In this document: positions 34,700 to 42,760 of the stretch, one piece after another
How positions within the stretch are numbered: position 1 is the first letter of the stretch
Layout of the letters: the number at the start of each line of letters is the position of its first letter
Source of the DNA: Bacteroidota bacterium
GTDB taxonomy: Bacteria > Bacteroidota > Bacteroidia > Bacteroidales > JAKIYJ01
NCBI GenBank assembly: GCA_022708585.1
Contig: JAKIYJ010000001.1
Span: 1 to 42,760 of the forward strand
Direction: 5' to 3'
DNA: 42,760 nucleotides
Notes under the pieces: model-generated
Seen by the model: only the letters and a program-made list of their open reading frames with translations
Databases searched by the model: none
Told to the model about the DNA's origin: nothing
Translations under genes and position numbers: made by a program

Positions 34700-35329
34700 A
34701 TGTCTGGATTAATTGGGAAAAAAATAGGAATGACCAGTATTTATGATGCTAATGGGAAAAATATTCCTTGTACTGTTATTCAAGCAGGTCCTTGTGTAGT
34801 TACTCAGGTAAAAACAATAGAAAATGATGGCTATGAAGCTATACAACTTGCTTTTGAAGAAAAAAAAGAAAAACATACTACTAAAGCACTAAAAGGTCAT
34901 TTTGAAAAAGCTGGTACTACACCCAAACGTGTCATAGCTGAATTTACTCGATTTGAACCCGACCATAGAAAGAAATTTGGTGATATTTTGAAAGCAGATG
35001 TATTTGTTGAAGGTGAATATATTGATGTTGTTGGCATTTCAAAAGGTCGTGGTTTTCAGGGTGTAGTTAGAAGACATAATTTTAATGGTGTAGGAGAAAC
35101 AACGCATGGGCAACATAATCGTCAACGCGCACCTGGCTCCATAGGAGCTTCTTCATGGCCATCAAGAGTGTTTAAGGGACTGAGAATGGCTGGTAGAATG
35201 GGCGGAAAAAGAGTTAAATTGATTAACCTTCAAATTATAAAAATTGATTTATTAAAAAATTTAATATTAGTAAAAGGTGGAGTACCTGGAGCTAATGGTT
35301 CATATTTAATTATAGAAAGATGGAGCTAA
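34700..35329 (+). CDS. rplC: 50S ribosomal protein L3
   Basis: 209 residues. MSGLIGKKIGMTSIYDANGK and the loop SKGRGFQGVVRRHNFNG (about 115-131), followed by RAPGSIGASSWPSRVFKG, are typical. In E. coli the last segment carries the glutamine methylated by PrmB; here that position is not a glutamine, as is common in Bacteroidota. L3 reaches the peptidyl transferase centre. Its end overlaps the rplD start by 10 bp. Confidence 0.97.
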   Translation: MSGLIGKKIGMTSIYDANGKNIPCTVIQAGPCVVTQVKTIENDGYEAIQLAFEEKKEKHTTKALKGHFEKAGTTPKRVIAEFTRFEPDHRKKFGDILKADVFVEGEYIDVVGISKGRGFQGVVRRHNFNGVGETTHGQHNRQRAPGSIGASSWPSRVFKGLRMAGRMGGKRVKLINLQIIKIDLLKNLILVKGGVPGANGSYLIIERWS

Positions 35330-35979
35330 CAGTATATAATATCAATGGTCAGGAAACTTCAAGAAAAATAACACTTGAATCTTCAATATTTGATATTTCT
35401 CCGAATGATCATGCTATATATCTTGATGTTAAACAATATATGGCAAATAAAAGACAAGGCACACATAAAACCAAAGATAGAAGCGAAATAAAAGCTACTA
35501 CTAAAAAATTGAAAAGGCAAAAAGGTACAGGCAGTGCACGTGCTGGCGATATGAAATCTCCGGTTTTCGTCGGTGGAGGCCGTGTGTTTGGACCAGACCC
35601 TAAAGATTATAACTTTAAATTAAATAAAAAATTAAAAAGACTTGCCCGCAAATCCGCTTTTAGCTATAAGGCAAAAGAAAATTCCATAATTATTGTAGAA
35701 GACTTTACTTTTGATAAACCTGAAACAAAATCTTATGTGAAATTTTTAAAAAATTTTAATGTTTTAGAAAAAAAATCATTGCTTGTGCTAAAAGAAAATG
35801 ATAAAAACCTATATTTGTCAGCTCGTAATATCCCTAAAGCTAAAATAACTACTGTATCTGCTATGAATACTTATGAAATCCTTAATTCAGGCAGATTAAT
35901 CTTACAAGAAAGCACAATAACAGAAATTGAAAAATGGCTGGCTGATGAAAAAAAAGAAGTAATCACAAACAATATTTAA
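35320..35979 (+). CDS. rplD: 50S ribosomal protein L4
   Basis: 219 residues. KRQGTHKTKDRSEIKATTKK and RQKGTGSARAGDMKSPVFVG (about 67-86, the exit-tunnel loop) identify L4. The loop helps form the tunnel constriction. ATG at 35320 lies inside rplC, so translation is probably coupled. In E. coli L4 represses the S10 operon; no similar leader is visible here. Confidence 0.96.
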   Translation: MELTVYNINGQETSRKITLESSIFDISPNDHAIYLDVKQYMANKRQGTHKTKDRSEIKATTKKLKRQKGTGSARAGDMKSPVFVGGGRVFGPDPKDYNFKLNKKLKRLARKSAFSYKAKENSIIIVEDFTFDKPETKSYVKFLKNFNVLEKKSLLVLKENDKNLYLSARNIPKAKITTVSAMNTYEILNSGRLILQESTITEIEKWLADEKKEVITNNI

Positions 35980-35989
35980 TTTTTCAACA

Positions 35990-36286
35990 ATGAGTAATAG
36001 TATTATAATAAAACCCCTTATAACTGAAAAAATGACGGGAATATCCGAAAAACAAAATAAATTCGGTTTTATTGTACGTAAACAAGCTAGCAAACCTCAA
36101 ATCATCAAAGCTATTGAGGATATTTATGATGTTAAAATTATTGACATTTCAACAATGAGATATCAAGGAAAAAGAAAATCAAGATATACTAAAACAGGAT
36201 ATACTTCTGGACGAAAAAATGCTTATAAAAAAGCTATTGTTACATTAAATGAAGGACAAACGATTGATTTTTATAGTAATATTTAA
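35990..36286 (+). CDS. rplW: 50S ribosomal protein L23
   Basis: 98 residues. IIIKPLITEKMTGISEKQNK and FIVRKQASKPQIIKAIEDIY are the family pattern, with a C-terminal loop GKRKSRYTKTGYTSGRKNAY. L23 lies at the tunnel exit, where trigger factor and SRP dock. It follows rplD by 10 bp and precedes rplB by 2 bp. Confidence 0.97.
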   Translation: MSNSIIIKPLITEKMTGISEKQNKFGFIVRKQASKPQIIKAIEDIYDVKIIDISTMRYQGKRKSRYTKTGYTSGRKNAYKKAIVTLNEGQTIDFYSNI

Positions 36287-36288
36287 TT

Positions 36289-37113
36289 ATGACATTAAAA
36301 AAATTTAAACCAACAACACCAGGACAACGATTTAAAGTTATAACTGATTCATCAGATATAACAAGCTCAATGGCTGAAAAATCTTTGCTTACTCCTATAA
36401 AAAGTACAGGAGGTAGAAATAATTCTGGTAAGATGACTGTCAGATATCATGGAGGAGGTCATAAAAGAAAATATAGACTTATTGATTTTAAACGCGATAA
36501 AGATGGTATAAAAGGTGTAGTCGAATCTATTCAATATGATCCTAACAGGTCGGCTCGTATAGCACTTGTTAAGTATATTGATGGTGAAAAAAGATATATT
36601 ATTGCACCCAATGGATTAAAAACAGGTCAGCAAATAATTTCAGGTGAAAATGCAGCTCCTGAAACAGGCAATGCACTTTACTTGAAAGAGATTCCTCTGG
36701 GAACTGTTATACATAATATTGAACTTAATCCTGGACAGGGAGGTAAAATAGCAAGAAGTGCTGGAAATTATTGTCAACTTCAAAGCAGAGATGGAAAATA
36801 TGCTATCATAAAATTCCCATCAGGAGAAACACGTAAAATTCTTCAGACCTGTAAAGCTACTATTGGCATGGTTTCAAATGTAGAAAACAACCTTGAAAAA
36901 TCAGGCAAAGCTGGTCGCAATCGCTGGTTAGGACGACGTCCCAGAACAAGAGGAGTCGCTATGAATCCTGTTGATCATCCTATGGGAGGCGGCGAAGGTA
37001 AAGCTTCTGGAGGCCATCCAAGATCAAGAAAAGGAATACCAGCCAAAGGCTATAAAACACGCTCTTTGAAAAATAAATCAAATAAATTTATCATTGAAAG
37101 AAGAAAAAAATAA
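36289..37113 (+). CDS. rplB: 50S ribosomal protein L2
   Basis: 274 residues. KSTGGRNNSGKMTVRYHGGG (about 38-57) and RTRGVAMNPVDHPMGGGEGK (about 218-237), the latter with the conserved histidine near the catalytic centre, identify L2. It is a core 23S-binding protein needed for subunit joining and peptide bond formation. The length is normal. Confidence 0.98.
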   Translation: MTLKKFKPTTPGQRFKVITDSSDITSSMAEKSLLTPIKSTGGRNNSGKMTVRYHGGGHKRKYRLIDFKRDKDGIKGVVESIQYDPNRSARIALVKYIDGEKRYIIAPNGLKTGQQIISGENAAPETGNALYLKEIPLGTVIHNIELNPGQGGKIARSAGNYCQLQSRDGKYAIIKFPSGETRKILQTCKATIGMVSNVENNLEKSGKAGRNRWLGRRPRTRGVAMNPVDHPMGGGEGKASGGHPRSRKGIPAKGYKTRSLKNKSNKFIIERRKK

Positions 37114-37134
37114 CCTAATTAATAAACATAGAGT

Positions 37135-37407
37135 ATGAGCCGTTCACTGAAAAAAGGACCTTATATTAATTGGAAACTCGAAAAAAAAGTTATAGAAAAT
37201 ATGAATTCAACTAAAAAAGTTGTAATTAAAACATATTCAAGGAGTTCTATGATTTCGCCCGATTTTGTAGGACAAACTATTGCAGTTCATAATGGAAATA
37301 AATTTTTTCCTGTATATATTACAGAAAATATGGTAGGACATAAATTGGGCGAATTTGCCCCTACTAGAATATTTAGAGGGCATGCAGGAAATAAAGCAAA
37401 AAAATAA
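37135..37407 (+). CDS. rpsS: 30S ribosomal protein S19
   Basis: 90 residues. MSRSLKKGPYINWKLEKKV and GHKLGEFAPTRIFRGHAGNK are diagnostic. S19 binds 16S rRNA in the 30S head and contacts the A-site. It sits between rplB and rplV as in most bacteria. Confidence 0.98.
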   Translation: MSRSLKKGPYINWKLEKKVIENMNSTKKVVIKTYSRSSMISPDFVGQTIAVHNGNKFFPVYITENMVGHKLGEFAPTRIFRGHAGNKAKK

Positions 37408-37422
37408 CAAAGTTATCGTAAA

Positions 37423-37890
37423 ATGGGAACAAGAAAACATATAAGTTCGATTGATCGACAGGAAAAGAGAGAAAATCTATATATGGCAAAATTAATGAAT
37501 TGCCCTTCGTCTCCACGAAAAATGAGACTGGTTGCCGATATTATAAGAGGAAAGAATGTTGAACAGGCTTTACATATTTTAAAAAACTGTAATAAAGAAG
37601 TCGCTCCTAAACTTTATAAATTATTACTCTCCGCTATTTCTAACTGGCAAAATAAAAACGAAGGCGAAAAAATGGAAGATAATAATTTATATGTTAAAGA
37701 AATTTTTGTTGACGAGGGTAAAACATTAAAACGTATACAACCAGCTCCCAAAGGTATGGCACATAAAATACGTAAGCGATCTAACCATGTTACATTGATA
37801 ATCAATAGCAGAAACAATGAAATTAATAATTATGACAATGATGTCAAAGAAAATACAAAAGAAAAAATTGAAGAAAATATTAACAATTAA
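37423..37890 (+). CDS. rplV: 50S ribosomal protein L22
   Basis: 155 residues. The start MGTRKHISSIDRQEKRENLY is the longer N-terminus found in Bacteroidota; the core begins at AKLMNCPSSPRKMRLVADII. The tunnel-lining hairpin lies in KRIQPAPKGMAHKIRKRSNH (about 104-123). The C-terminal part after residue 130 is an Asn/Lys/Glu-rich, probably disordered tail of about 25 residues. Confidence 0.95.
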   Translation: MGTRKHISSIDRQEKRENLYMAKLMNCPSSPRKMRLVADIIRGKNVEQALHILKNCNKEVAPKLYKLLLSAISNWQNKNEGEKMEDNNLYVKEIFVDEGKTLKRIQPAPKGMAHKIRKRSNHVTLIINSRNNEINNYDNDVKENTKEKIEENINN

Positions 37891-37900
37891 TTAATAATCA

Positions 37901-38626
37901 ATGGGACAAAAAACCAATCCAATAGGTAATAGATTAGGAATTATACGCGGTTGGGATTCCAACTGGTTCGGAGGTAAAAACTACGAATCTAAACTTATTG
38001 AAGATAATAAGATTAGAAAATATTTAAATGCTCGTTTATCAAAAGCAGGTGTTTCTAAAATATTTATTGAAAGAACTCTTAAACTTGTAACAGTAACAAT
38101 TTATACTGCCAAACCAGGCATGATTATAGGAAAACAGGGTAGTGAAGTAGAAAAATTACAGGAAGAACTGAAAAAAATAACTGATAAGGAAATTCAACTA
38201 TATATATTAGAAATTAAAAGGCCCGAACTAGATGCAGTTATAGTTGCCGCAACAATAGCCAGACAAATTGAAGGCAGAATTTCTTATCGTCGTGCTATTA
38301 AAACATCTATTGCTTCTACTATCCGAATGGGAGCAGAAGGAATTAAAGTACAAATAAGTGGTCGTCTCGCTGGAGCTGAAATGGCAAGAACCGAAATGTA
38401 TAAGGAAGGACGTATTCCTCTGCATACTTTACGCGCTGATATTGATTATGCCATCGATGAAGCACATACAACGTATGGCCGTATAGGAATAAAAGTGTGG
38501 ATTTGTAAAGGCGAAGTGTACGGTAAACGTAACCTTAGCATCCAAGCCGATACACCAAAACTTAAACATATGCCAACCGGAGGACATAGTGATAACTATA
38601 AAAATAAAAATGCTAAAAAAAAATAA
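37901..38626 (+). CDS. rpsC: 30S ribosomal protein S3
   Basis: 241 residues. It starts MGQKTNPIGNRLGIIRGWDS. A type II KH domain (about 40-110) has the GxxG loop GKQG (77-80), and the C-terminal domain has RRAIKTSIASTIRMGAEGIK. S3 forms part of the mRNA entry channel and its helicase activity. A Lys/Asn-rich tail ends the protein. Confidence 0.97.
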   Translation: MGQKTNPIGNRLGIIRGWDSNWFGGKNYESKLIEDNKIRKYLNARLSKAGVSKIFIERTLKLVTVTIYTAKPGMIIGKQGSEVEKLQEELKKITDKEIQLYILEIKRPELDAVIVAATIARQIEGRISYRRAIKTSIASTIRMGAEGIKVQISGRLAGAEMARTEMYKEGRIPLHTLRADIDYAIDEAHTTYGRIGIKVWICKGEVYGKRNLSIQADTPKLKHMPTGGHSDNYKNKNAKKK

Positions 38627-38665
38627 AAATTGATTTGATTTGATTTTTTAAAAAATATATTTATA

Positions 38666-39094
38666 ATGTTACAGCCTAAAAAAACTAAATATCGTAAACA
38701 ACAAAAGGGGAAAATGAAAGGTAATGCTAAACGCGGAAGCCAGATAGCATTCGGGTCCTTTGCTATTAAATCTACTGAAAGTGCTTTTATTACAGCACGG
38801 CAAATCGAAGCAGCCCGTCAGGCAATTACACGTAATATGAAACGTGAAGGACAAATATGGATAAGAATATTCCCTGATAAGCCTATTACTAAAAAACCCG
38901 CAGAAGTTAGAATGGGTAAAGGAAAAGGAGCTCCTGAATACTTTGTCGCTCGTGTTACCCCTGGTAGAATATTATTCGAGGTTGATGGCATCCCTTTCGA
39001 TATTGCTCGTGAATCTTTACGACTTGGTGCTCAAAAATTACCCATCATCACTAAATTCATAGTAAGACATGATTATGTGAAAACAACTGAATAA
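38666..39094 (+). CDS. rplP: 50S ribosomal protein L16
   Basis: 142 residues. It starts MLQPKKTKYRKQQKGKMKG and has ITARQIEAARQAITRNMKRE and PVTKKPAEVRMGKGKG-type sequence (here ITKKPAEVRMGKGKGAPEYF, about 74-93). L16 helps place the A-site tRNA near the peptidyl transferase centre. Confidence 0.98.
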   Translation: MLQPKKTKYRKQQKGKMKGNAKRGSQIAFGSFAIKSTESAFITARQIEAARQAITRNMKREGQIWIRIFPDKPITKKPAEVRMGKGKGAPEYFVARVTPGRILFEVDGIPFDIARESLRLGAQKLPIITKFIVRHDYVKTTE

Positions 39095-39134
39095 TATTTA
39101 TTTAACCAACAAATAATATTAAATAAAAAAACTA

Positions 39135-39362
39135 ATGAAACAAACTGAAATTATAGAATTATCAACTGCTGATTTACGCGAAAAACTTGAATTGCAAGAA
39201 CAACAACTGACAAAAATGCGTATTAATCACGCAGTATCTCAATTGGAAAATCCAATGAAATTACGCATGCATCGCAAAATTATTGCACGTATTAAAACTG
39301 AACTGAGACGTAGAGAAATTGAAAATTATAAACAAAATATGTCTAAAAACGAAGCAAAATAA
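39135..39362 (+). CDS. rpmC: 50S ribosomal protein L29
   Basis: 75 residues. Two-helix protein starting MKQTEIIELSTADLREKLEL, with INHAVSQLENPMKLRMHRKI (30-49) as the family mark. L29 sits by the tunnel exit next to L23. Its stop codon overlaps the rpsQ start by one base (TAATG), implying coupled translation. Confidence 0.96.
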   Translation: MKQTEIIELSTADLREKLELQEQQLTKMRINHAVSQLENPMKLRMHRKIIARIKTELRRREIENYKQNMSKNEAK

Positions 39363-39622
39363 TGATGGAAACAAGAAAATTAAGAAAAGAAAGAACTGGT
39401 ATTGTTGTCAGTAACAAAATGGACAAATCCATTGTGGTATTGGTTGAAAGAAGAATGAAACATCCTAAATATGGAAAATTTGTAAAAAAAACATCTCGTT
39501 TTATGACACATGATGAAAATAATGAATGTAAAGAAGGTGATATAGTAAAAATTGCTGAAACTCGCCCACTCAGCAAAAATAAATGCTGGCGATTAGTTGA
39601 AATAATTGAAAGAGCAAAATAA
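39362..39622 (+). CDS. rpsQ: 30S ribosomal protein S17
   Basis: 86 residues. RKLRKERTGIVVSNKMDKSI and GDIVKIAETRPLSKNKCWRL are S17 patterns. S17 is a primary 16S-binding protein. Two ATG codons stand in a row at 39362 and 39365; either may be used, and the second would avoid the overlap with rpmC. Confidence 0.96.
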   Translation: MMETRKLRKERTGIVVSNKMDKSIVVLVERRMKHPKYGKFVKKTSRFMTHDENNECKEGDIVKIAETRPLSKNKCWRLVEIIERAK

Positions 39623-39624
39623 TT

Positions 39625-39993
39625 ATGATACAACAAGAAACAAGACTCAATGTAGCCGATAATAGTGGTGCAAAAGAAGTACTTTGCATTCGCGTACTAG
39701 GTGGAACAAAAAAAAGATATGCCGGCGTTGGCGATAAGATTATCGTTACCGTTAAAGACGCAATTCCTTCCGGTAATATTAAAAAAGGAACCGTAACAAA
39801 GGCAGTAGTAGTTAGAACTAAAAAGGAAATTCGAAGAATTGACGGTTCTTATATACGATTTGATGATAATGCAGTAGTATTGCTAACTCCAACAGAAGAA
39901 CTTAGAGGAACTCGTATATTTGGACCTGTCGCAAGAGAACTTAGAGAAAAACAATTTATGAAAATTGTTTCACTTGCACCAGAAGTACTGTAA
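39625..39993 (+). CDS. rplN: 50S ribosomal protein L14
   Basis: 122 residues. The start MIQQETRLNVADNSGAKEVL and the end GPVARELREKQFMKIVSLAP are diagnostic. L14 takes part in the bridge between the subunits. The gap from rpsQ is only 2 bp. Confidence 0.98.
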   Translation: MIQQETRLNVADNSGAKEVLCIRVLGGTKKRYAGVGDKIIVTVKDAIPSGNIKKGTVTKAVVVRTKKEIRRIDGSYIRFDDNAVVLLTPTEELRGTRIFGPVARELREKQFMKIVSLAPEVL

Positions 39994-40007
39994 AATTATT
40001 TATTATT

Positions 40008-40337
40008 ATGATGATAACGAAAAAAAAATTACACGTTAAAAAAGGCGATAACGTCCTGGTTATTGCCGGTAATTATAGAGGCCAACATGGTAGAATACTT
40101 AAAATTATACCTGATAAGCAAAAAGCTATAGTTGAAGGAATAAATATGGTATCTAAACATACTAAACCTAATGCTAAAAATACAAAAGGTGGTATTATTA
40201 AAAAAGAAAGCCCTGTACATATATCCAACCTTATGCTCATTGATTCTTCCGGCAAAGGCGTCAGAATAGGTCATTTGAAAAATAAAAATAACAAATCAAT
40301 AAGAATTTCTAGAAAATCAGAAGAGGAAATTAAATAA
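40008..40337 (+). CDS. rplX: 50S ribosomal protein L24
   Basis: 109 residues. The KOW motif is in HVKKGDNVLVIAGNYRGQHG (9-28), and EGINMVSKHTKPNAKNTKGG follows. L24 starts 50S assembly. MMITKK opens with two ATG codons. It ends one base into rplE. Confidence 0.97.
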   Translation: MMITKKKLHVKKGDNVLVIAGNYRGQHGRILKIIPDKQKAIVEGINMVSKHTKPNAKNTKGGIIKKESPVHISNLMLIDSSGKGVRIGHLKNKNNKSIRISRKSEEEIK

Positions 40338-40894
40338 TGGAATACATACCTAGATTAAAAGAAAAATATTTTAAAGAAATTGTTCCAACACTTGAAGATC
40401 AATTTCAATATAAAAATATTATGCAAGTACCTAAAATTGTTAAGATCTCAATAAACCAGGGATTAGGTATAGCATTGGTTGATAAAAAACATATAGATAA
40501 TTCTATTGAAGAATTGTCACTTATTACAGGACAAAAGGCAGTTGCTACAAAATCTAAAAAAGATATTTCTAATTTTAAATTGCGTAGAGGAATGCCAATT
40601 GGAGTAAGAGTGACTTTGAGAAATAATAAAATGTATGAATTTCTAGATCGTTTGATATCTATCGCAATACCTCGTATCAGAGATTTTAGAGGAATTAATG
40701 ATAAGGGATTTGACGGTCATGGCAACTATACTTTGGGCATTGCTGAACAAATTATATTTCCTGAAATTAATATAGATAAAATCATGAAAATCAAAGGAAT
40801 GGATATTACTTTTGTTACTACAGCCAAAACCGATAAGGAAGCTATGGCACTTCTTAAAGCATTTGGAATACCTTTTAAAAATCAAAAAAATTAA
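40337..40894 (+). CDS. rplE: 50S ribosomal protein L5
   Basis: 185 residues. KIVKISINQGLGIALVDKKH (33-52), AVATKSKKDISNFKLRRGMP and GHGNYTLGIAEQIIFPEIN identify L5, which binds 5S rRNA and contacts the P-site tRNA. The ATG shares its first base with the rplX stop codon. Confidence 0.98.
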   Translation: MEYIPRLKEKYFKEIVPTLEDQFQYKNIMQVPKIVKISINQGLGIALVDKKHIDNSIEELSLITGQKAVATKSKKDISNFKLRRGMPIGVRVTLRNNKMYEFLDRLISIAIPRIRDFRGINDKGFDGHGNYTLGIAEQIIFPEINIDKIMKIKGMDITFVTTAKTDKEAMALLKAFGIPFKNQKN

Positions 40895-40897
40895 TAT

Positions 40898-41167
40898 ATG
40901 GCAAAAGAATCCTTAAAAGCAAGAGAAATAAAACGCCAGGCATTGGTTAATAAATATGCCGAAAAAAGAAAAAAACTGAAAACGGAAGGTAATTATATTG
41001 AATTGCAAAAATTACCTAAAAATGCTTCCCCTGTGAGATTACATAATAGATGTAAATTAACAGGAAGACCCAGGGGCTATATACGTATATTTGGCATATC
41101 TCGTATTAATTTTCGCGAAATGGCTTTAAATGGACAAATCCCTGGCGTTAAAAAATCAAGTTGGTAA
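40898..41167 (+). CDS. rpsN: 30S ribosomal protein S14
   Basis: 89 residues. MAKESLKAREIKRQALVNKY and HNRCKLTGRPRGYIRIFGIS are S14. It has a single cysteine in that region, so this is the longer, zinc-free form rather than the 61-residue zinc form. It follows rplE after 3 bp. Confidence 0.97.
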   Translation: MAKESLKAREIKRQALVNKYAEKRKKLKTEGNYIELQKLPKNASPVRLHNRCKLTGRPRGYIRIFGISRINFREMALNGQIPGVKKSSW

Positions 41168-41194
41168 AATTTTAAACAGATAAAATATAATAAA

Positions 41195-41593
41195 ATGGTT
41201 ACAGATCCAATAGCTGATTATTTGACAAGAATTAGAAACGCTATAATGGCAAATTATAAAGTGGTTGAAATACCCTCTTCTAAAATAAAAAAAGAAATTA
41301 CCCGTATCTTATTTGATTATGGCTATATTCTTAACTATAAATTTGAAGAAAATACTAAACCAGGCACTATAAAAATTGCTTTGAAATATCATCCTAAAAC
41401 TAAACTTTCTGCAATAAATTCTCTCGAAAGAGTTAGTAAACCAGGCTTGCGAAAATACGTTAACGCCGAAAAACTTCCACGCGTTAAAAATGGACTTGGT
41501 ATAGCTATATTATCTACTTCGCAAGGAATACTTACTGATAAAGAAGCAAAAAAATTAAATATTGGCGGCGAAATTTTATGCTACATTAGTTAA
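41195..41593 (+). CDS. rpsH: 30S ribosomal protein S8
   Basis: 132 residues. MVTDPIADYLTRIRNAIMAN and GIAILSTSQGILTDKEAKKL (about 102-121) are diagnostic. S8 binds helix 21 of 16S rRNA; in E. coli it also represses the spc operon. The end before rplF leaves a 25-bp gap containing a strong ribosome binding site. Confidence 0.98.
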   Translation: MVTDPIADYLTRIRNAIMANYKVVEIPSSKIKKEITRILFDYGYILNYKFEENTKPGTIKIALKYHPKTKLSAINSLERVSKPGLRKYVNAEKLPRVKNGLGIAILSTSQGILTDKEAKKLNIGGEILCYIS

Positions 41594-41602
41594 CAATTTA
41601 TT

Positions 41603-41610
41603 AAGGAGGA
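41603..41610 (+). promoter_or_regulatory. Strong Shine-Dalgarno sequence of rplF
   Basis: AAGGAGGA ends 8 bases before the ATG at 41619, near-ideal spacing, with seven bases (AAGGAGG) complementary to the 16S 3' end. I saw no comparable motif before the other genes in the cluster, whose leaders are A/T-rich. It also fixes the rplF start. Confidence 0.8.
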
Positions 41611-41618
41611 ACATTTTA

Positions 41619-42176
41619 ATGTCAAGAATTGGAAAATTACCTGTTGCTATACCCGATGGAGTACATATTAATATAGATGAAAATAATATTATAACTGTTA
41701 AAGGTCCCAAAGGCCAACTTGCTCGTAATATTAATCCCTTAATTAAAATAAATATTGATAATAATAATTTGATTTTAAATAGAGAAAATGACGAGAAAAC
41801 AACTAAAGCCCTACATGGACTTTATAGAGCACTCGTTGCAAATATGGTAAAAGGAGTTTCAGAAGGTTTTACTATTGTTCAAGAACTGGTTGGCGTTGGT
41901 TATAAAGCGCAGGCTAATGGACAATTGCTTGAATTATCATTGGGCTATTCACATAATATTATACTTGAATTACCACAGGAAATTAAAGTTTCAACTACTG
42001 CTGAAAGAGGGAAAAATCCTACTATCATATTATCTTCAATTGATAAAGAACTCATAGGACAAGTAGCTGCCAAAATACGTTCTCTTAGAAAACCCGAACC
42101 ATATAAAGGAAAAGGTATAAGATTTCTTAATGAAATTGTACGTAGAAAAGCTGGTAAATCAGCTGCTCAAAAATAA
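41619..42176 (+). CDS. rplF: 50S ribosomal protein L6
   Basis: 185 residues from ATG 41619 (MSRIGKLPVAIPDGV), chosen over an in-frame upstream ATG at 41562 that lies inside rpsH. The Shine-Dalgarno sequence at 41603-41610 and the family N-terminus agree. The C-terminal RKPEPYKGKGIRFLNEIVRR is diagnostic. L6 lies near the factor-binding site of the 50S subunit. Confidence 0.97.
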   Translation: MSRIGKLPVAIPDGVHINIDENNIITVKGPKGQLARNINPLIKINIDNNNLILNRENDEKTTKALHGLYRALVANMVKGVSEGFTIVQELVGVGYKAQANGQLLELSLGYSHNIILELPQEIKVSTTAERGKNPTIILSSIDKELIGQVAAKIRSLRKPEPYKGKGIRFLNEIVRRKAGKSAAQK

Positions 42177-42209
42177 TTTATTATTGTCTACAATAAAAAA
42201 ATTGAGATT

Positions 42210-42566
42210 ATGAATAATACAGATAAAAAAAATTATAGAAGAAAACGAATTAAAATGAGAATTCGTAAAATAGTTAAAGGTACACCTGAAAAACCAAGAT
42301 TAAGCGTTTTTAGAAGCAACTGCCAAATTTATGCACAAATTATTGACGATACCAAAGGTCATACAATAGTTTCTGCTTCTTCCAGAATTACAGAAATTTC
42401 AGATAAAAAAATCAATAAAATTGAACAGGCAAAACTGGTAGGTATTGCTAAAAAAGCATTGGATGCTGGAATTAACTCAGTAGTCTTTGATAGAAACGGG
42501 TATCTTTATCATGGAAGAATTAAAACACTTGCAGATGCTGCACGTGAAGGAGGACTTAAATTTTAA
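42210..42566 (+). CDS. rplR: 50S ribosomal protein L18
   Basis: 118 residues. RIRKIVKGTPEKPRLSVFRS (17-36) and VVFDRNGYLYHGRIKTLADA are the L18 pattern. It carries 5S rRNA with L5. The order rplF-rplR-rpsE is standard. rpsE starts 6 bp later. Confidence 0.97.
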   Translation: MNNTDKKNYRRKRIKMRIRKIVKGTPEKPRLSVFRSNCQIYAQIIDDTKGHTIVSASSRITEISDKKINKIEQAKLVGIAKKALDAGINSVVFDRNGYLYHGRIKTLADAAREGGLKF

Positions 42567-42572
42567 TATATT

Positions 42573-42760
42573 ATGCCAAAAATTAATGTACAAAGGGTTA
42601 AAGCAACCGAAATTGAACTTAAAGATAGACTTGTAGCCGTTAAAAGAGTTACAAAAGTTACAAAAGGCGGACGTACTTTTAGTTTTGCCGCAATAGTTGT
42701 TGTAGGTAATGAAAATGGTGTAGTAGGCTATGGCCTTGGCAAAGCAAAAGAAGTAACTGC
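42573..42760 (+). CDS. rpsE: 30S ribosomal protein S5 (3' end outside window)
   Basis: Only the first 62 codons are inside. The translation MPKINVQRVKATEIELKDRL, VAVKRVTKVTKGGRTFSFAA and VGYGLGKAKEVT is the N-terminal double-stranded RNA-binding domain of S5. S5 takes part in mRNA entry and decoding accuracy. The frame is open up to the window edge. Confidence 0.96.
   Translation, partial: MPKINVQRVKATEIELKDRLVAVKRVTKVTKGGRTFSFAAIVVVGNENGVVGYGLGKAKEVT

Noticed and set aside
41562..41618. Upstream in-frame ATG start for rplF
   Set aside because: It lies inside rpsH, the added residues do not belong to L6, and the Shine-Dalgarno sequence points to 41619.

Overview
The window looks like chromosomal DNA from an AT-rich member of the Bacteroidota, most likely Bacteroidales-like, but the sequence alone does not fix the species. 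The evidence is a GldF/GldG pair, a PorE-type TPR/propeller/OmpA protein, a TIGR02757 protein, a sodium-pumping methylmalonyl-CoA decarboxylase set whose gamma subunit carries a lamin-tail domain, a ribosomal cluster in the order rpsL-rpsG-fusA-rpsJ-rplC without tuf, and several promoters of the Bacteroides type (TTTG, about 20 bp, TAnnTTTG).

Layout. 1-1668 (minus): a cytochrome c maturation heme lyase (CcmF/CcsA family) cut by the window edge. 2287-6093 (plus): gldF, gldG and a DUF4340 gene, with a small inverted-repeat element between gldF and gldG. 6368-8593: the PorE-like envelope protein, followed by a hairpin terminator. 8688-13577: a TIGR02757 gene, then the lipid/ribosome operon yceD-rpmF-plsX-fabH from a clear promoter, then an MFS transporter. 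13944-18871: a small FtsB/DivIC-like gene facing a minus-strand group (hypothetical gene, THUMP rRNA methyltransferase, priA). 19010-20710: an Ig-like lipoprotein. 21138-25721: methylmalonyl-CoA epimerase and the Na+-pumping decarboxylase (alpha, gamma, biotin carrier, beta), which together convert (R)-methylmalonyl-CoA to propionyl-CoA and store the energy as a sodium gradient. 25831-30667: rplU-rpmA with promoter and terminator, serS, a TPR protein and ksgA. 31329-42760: the fused str/S10/spc ribosomal supercluster from rpsL into rpsE, which is cut by the window end.

The coding part is mostly ordinary housekeeping. The unusual material lies between genes. (1) Immediately behind ksgA there is a tandem array of a 112-bp unit made of three nested or alternating palindromes, and the differences between copies preserve pairing. 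(2) A family of about 130-bp inverted-repeat elements has ends close to GAGTCCACTCTGAAAAGTC, with two paired copies and several solo ends. (3) Next to one such end lies a frameshifted N-terminal fragment that resembles an IS4-type (DUF4372) transposase, a possible source of these ends. (4) rplF alone has a perfect Shine-Dalgarno sequence in a lineage that seldom uses one.

No tRNA, rRNA or CRISPR array was found. All statements come from reading the sequence; no database search or folding program was run.
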